Notes under the pieces: generated by a model
Databases searched by the model: none
What the model was told of the DNA's origin: nothing
What the model saw: only the letters and a program-made list of their open reading frames with translations
Part shown: positions 6,686 through 7,834 of the stretch, one piece after another
How the letters are laid out: each line of letters begins with the position of its first letter
Position numbering within the stretch: the first letter of the stretch is position 1
NCBI GenBank assembly: GCA_943324725.2
Contig: CALPMR020000137.1
Coordinates: 1-7,834 of the forward strand
Origin: Bordetella parapertussis
GTDB taxonomy: Bacteria; Cyanobacteriota; Cyanobacteriia; PCC-6307; Cyanobiaceae
Length of the DNA stretch: 7,834 nucleotides
Direction of reading: 5' to 3'
Position numbers and translations under genes: made by a program

Positions 6686-7006
6686 ATGTCTGGGCCGAAC
6701 GACGACTCGAGCAACCAGGATCCCCGCCATCGCAGCTCCATGGGGTTTGATGCCCTGAGCGACAGCAGCCTTGATGCCCGAGTGCATCGGAGACTGACCG
6801 TGGCCGTCTGCTGGGCCCTGGCCCGAAGGGCCGCCCTGGACAGCCGTGAGCTTTACGAAGACAGCTTTGCCCTCAGCGAAGAGTTCAGGGAGTGGCTGGT
6901 GAGCCTGGAGGATCACCCGGAGGTTCTCCAGGCGAATGTGCTGATGGTGCCCAGGCATCTGATGCTGGAGCGCAAACCGGAAACCGACGGACGACTGGGA
7001 ATCTAA
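6686..7006 (+). CDS. Hypothetical protein (106 aa)
   Basis: Small soluble protein that I do not recognise. The first 30 or so residues are polar and probably disordered (MSGPNDDSSNQDPRHRSS, then MGFDALSDSS). Residues 31-50 form a likely helix (DARVHRRLTVAVCWALARRA). An acidic helical part follows, ELYEDSFALSEEFREWLVSL (55-74), and the chain ends with a short basic/polar tail. No membrane segment, signal peptide or catalytic motif is visible. ATG 6686 has GGAG 8 bases upstream, which favours it over the earlier in-frame ATG 6611, whose extra 25 residues look non-coding. ATG 6740 is a possible shorter start. It begins 112 bases after the helicase stop on the same strand, so cotranscription is possible but not shown. 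The 100 or so bases before it hold no other gene that I can support. Confidence 0.6.
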   Translation: MSGPNDDSSNQDPRHRSSMGFDALSDSSLDARVHRRLTVAVCWALARRAALDSRELYEDSFALSEEFREWLVSLEDHPEVLQANVLMVPRHLMLERKPETDGRLGI

Positions 7007-7049
7007 AGCAAATCGAAAGATCCTGGCAACGGCCTGGTGATTTGTTTTG

Positions 7050-7141
7050 AGGCCTTGTTGATCGGCCTTCGGGCTGGCCGCTTCAACGTCATGCAGGTCC
7101 CCTTCCTGAGGCTGGAGCCTCGGGCCTCAAGGGCTGGCCCT
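7050..7141. repeat. Cluster of short stem-loops upstream of trxB
   Basis: Several short inverted repeats follow one another. AGGCC (7050-7054) can pair with GGCCT (7064-7068). The overlapping CGGCC (7063-7067) can instead pair with GGCTG (7072-7076) around a stable TTCG tetraloop. GAGGCT (7108-7113) pairs with AGCCTC (7116-7121). AGGGC (7130-7134) pairs with GCCCT (7137-7141), though the 2-base loops of the last two are too tight to fold exactly as written. They may belong to the 3' end of the upstream transcript or to a trxB leader. Short GC-rich repeats are common by chance at this base composition, so confidence is low. Confidence 0.3.
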
Positions 7142-7157
7142 AAATGGCTGACCCTGA

Positions 7158-7189
7158 AGGGAGGCAGCGATCAGGATCGCTGCCTCCCT
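7158..7189. terminator. Perfect 15-bp inverted repeat, possible terminator
   Basis: AGGGAGGCAGCGATC (7158-7172) and GATCGCTGCCTCCCT (7175-7189) are exact reverse complements separated by only two bases. A folded RNA would open the innermost pair to give a 14-bp stem with a 4-base loop. This is far stronger than chance short repeats. It lies between the 106-aa gene and trxB, about 50 bases before the trxB start. No T-run follows on either strand, so it is either an atypical terminator or, as DNA, a protein-binding palindrome. Confidence 0.5.
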
Positions 7190-7239
7190 CAATCGGCGAG
7201 ACGGCTCTGCCACTCCCTAGGCTCCAGGCCTACTTCCAA

Positions 7240-7834
7240 ATGGCGCTCAGATCGATGGGTGACGAGCAGCTGGACCATCGGGACGTCACGACCATCTCAG
7301 GTGGAGATGAAAACCGGGAGATCGAGAATCTGGTGATCGTCGGATCCGGCCCTGCCGGCTACACGGCGGCCATTTACGCCGCCAGGGCCAATCTCAGCCC
7401 CCTGTTGATCACCGGCTTCCAGGACGGGGGAATCCCCGGGGGCCAGCTGATGACCACCACCCATGTGGAGAACTTCCCAGGCTTTCCCGACGGCATCCTG
7501 GGCCCCGAGCTGATGGATCGCTGCAAGGCCCAGGCTCTGCGCTGGGGTACGCGGCTGCTGGAGGCTGATGCCGATGGCATCGATCTGTCGCAACGTCCGT
7601 TTCGGATCACCGCTGACGGCCGCACCATCCAGGCCCAGGCCCTGATCCTGGCCACCGGCGCCAGCGCCAACCGTCTGCACCTGCCCAGTGAGGAACGCTT
7701 CTGGAGCCGCGGCATCAGCGCCTGCGCCATCTGCGACGGCGCCACACCCCAGTTCCGCAACGAGGAGCTGGCGGTGGTGGGGGGCGGCGACTCCGCCTGC
7801 GAAGAAGCCGTCTATCTCACCAAGTACGGCAGCC
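7240..7834 (+). CDS. trxB: NADPH-dependent thioredoxin reductase (N-terminal part; runs off window)
   Basis: FAD enzyme that moves electrons from NADPH to thioredoxin, supporting thiol redox balance and peroxide defence in the cytoplasm. 198 codons are visible. The FAD-binding motif GSGPAG is at 35-40, followed by [27 protein letters not shown] (about 66-82) and [11 protein letters not shown] are family landmarks. The redox-active CAIC, in [11 protein letters not shown], has Cys162 and Cys165. The NADPH-domain motif GGGDSA (181-186) lies just before the cut. The CxxC pair and GGGDSA support an NADPH-linked enzyme rather than a ferredoxin-linked or Cys-less relative. The chain before GSGPAG is about 20 residues longer than in E. 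coli TrxB; ATG 7255 is an alternative start. A weak TAGGCT (7218-7223) could be a -10 element. The C-terminus is not visible, so a fused thioredoxin domain (NTRC) cannot be excluded. Confidence 0.93.
   Translation, partial: MALRSMGDEQLDHRDVTTISGGDENREIENLVIVGSGPAGYTAAIYAARANLSPLLITGFQDGGIPGGQLMTTTHVENFPGFPDGILGPELMDRCKAQALRWGTRLLEADADGIDLSQRPFRITADGRTIQAQALILATGASANRLHLPSEERFWSRGISACAICDGATPQFRNEELAVVGGGDSACEEAVYLTKYGS

Noticed and set aside
6463..6741. Minus-strand open frame of 92 codons spanning the helicase end and the 106-aa gene start
   Set aside because: No motif or ribosome site, and it overlaps two better-supported plus-strand genes. The helicase C-terminus reads plausibly to its own stop.
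7037..7336. Plus-strand open frame of 99 codons before trxB
   Set aside because: It passes through the stem-loop cluster and overlaps the trxB start by about 100 bases in another frame; composition is not protein-like.
1..7834. Mobile elements, CRISPR arrays, tRNA, rRNA
   Set aside because: No transposase, direct-repeat array, terminal repeats, cloverleaf or conserved rRNA sequence was seen. Apart from HIP1 and the hairpins, the region looks like stable chromosome.

Overview
The window reads as ordinary chromosome from a high-GC (about two-thirds G+C by eye) picocyanobacterium of the Synechococcus/Cyanobium type. Three things point there: the split three-gene proton-translocating transhydrogenase (pntA1, pntA2, pntB), two exact copies of the cyanobacterial HIP1 octamer GCGATCGC, and a thioredoxin reductase of the cyanobacterial type. 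Lineage is inferred from protein style and composition; no database search was possible. No mobile element, CRISPR array, tRNA or rRNA was found.

Left part (1-3999, minus strand): one likely operon, read right to left. A sigma70-like promoter candidate (3972-3999) precedes pntA1, then pntA2 (4-base overlap), then pntB (1-base overlap), then an alpha/beta hydrolase of the YheT/EMB8 type that runs off the left edge just after its catalytic His. The hydrolase frame is the direct in-phase continuation of pntB after its TGA and has no ATG or GTG start near its N-terminus. The three Pnt subunits form the thylakoid/plasma-membrane enzyme that uses the proton gradient to move hydride from NADH to NADP+.

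Middle (3938-5031): a 214-base divergent intergenic region carries a HIP1 site and a small hairpin. A plus-strand gene (4152-4733) follows, encoding an unrecognised 193-residue helical protein with a His/Cys-rich N-terminus. It converges on a short minus-strand ORF (4800-4967, 55 residues, four Cys) that is easily missed because of its length. A strong imperfect hairpin (4757-4812) lies between the two stop codons and includes the small ORF's stop; it probably terminates both.

Right part (5032-7834, plus strand): a superfamily 2 DEVH-box helicase with all main motifs; a 106-residue hypothetical protein; a 233-base gap with several stem-loops, including a perfect 15-bp inverted repeat; and the first 198 codons of an NADPH-type thioredoxin reductase with its CAIC active site.

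The pnt operon makes NADPH and the thioredoxin reductase consumes it, so the two ends of the window share a redox theme, but they lie on opposite strands in separate transcription units. I see no convincing new multi-gene system. The best leads are the small Cys-rich ORF, the His/Cys-rich hypothetical protein and the uncharacterised solitary helicase.
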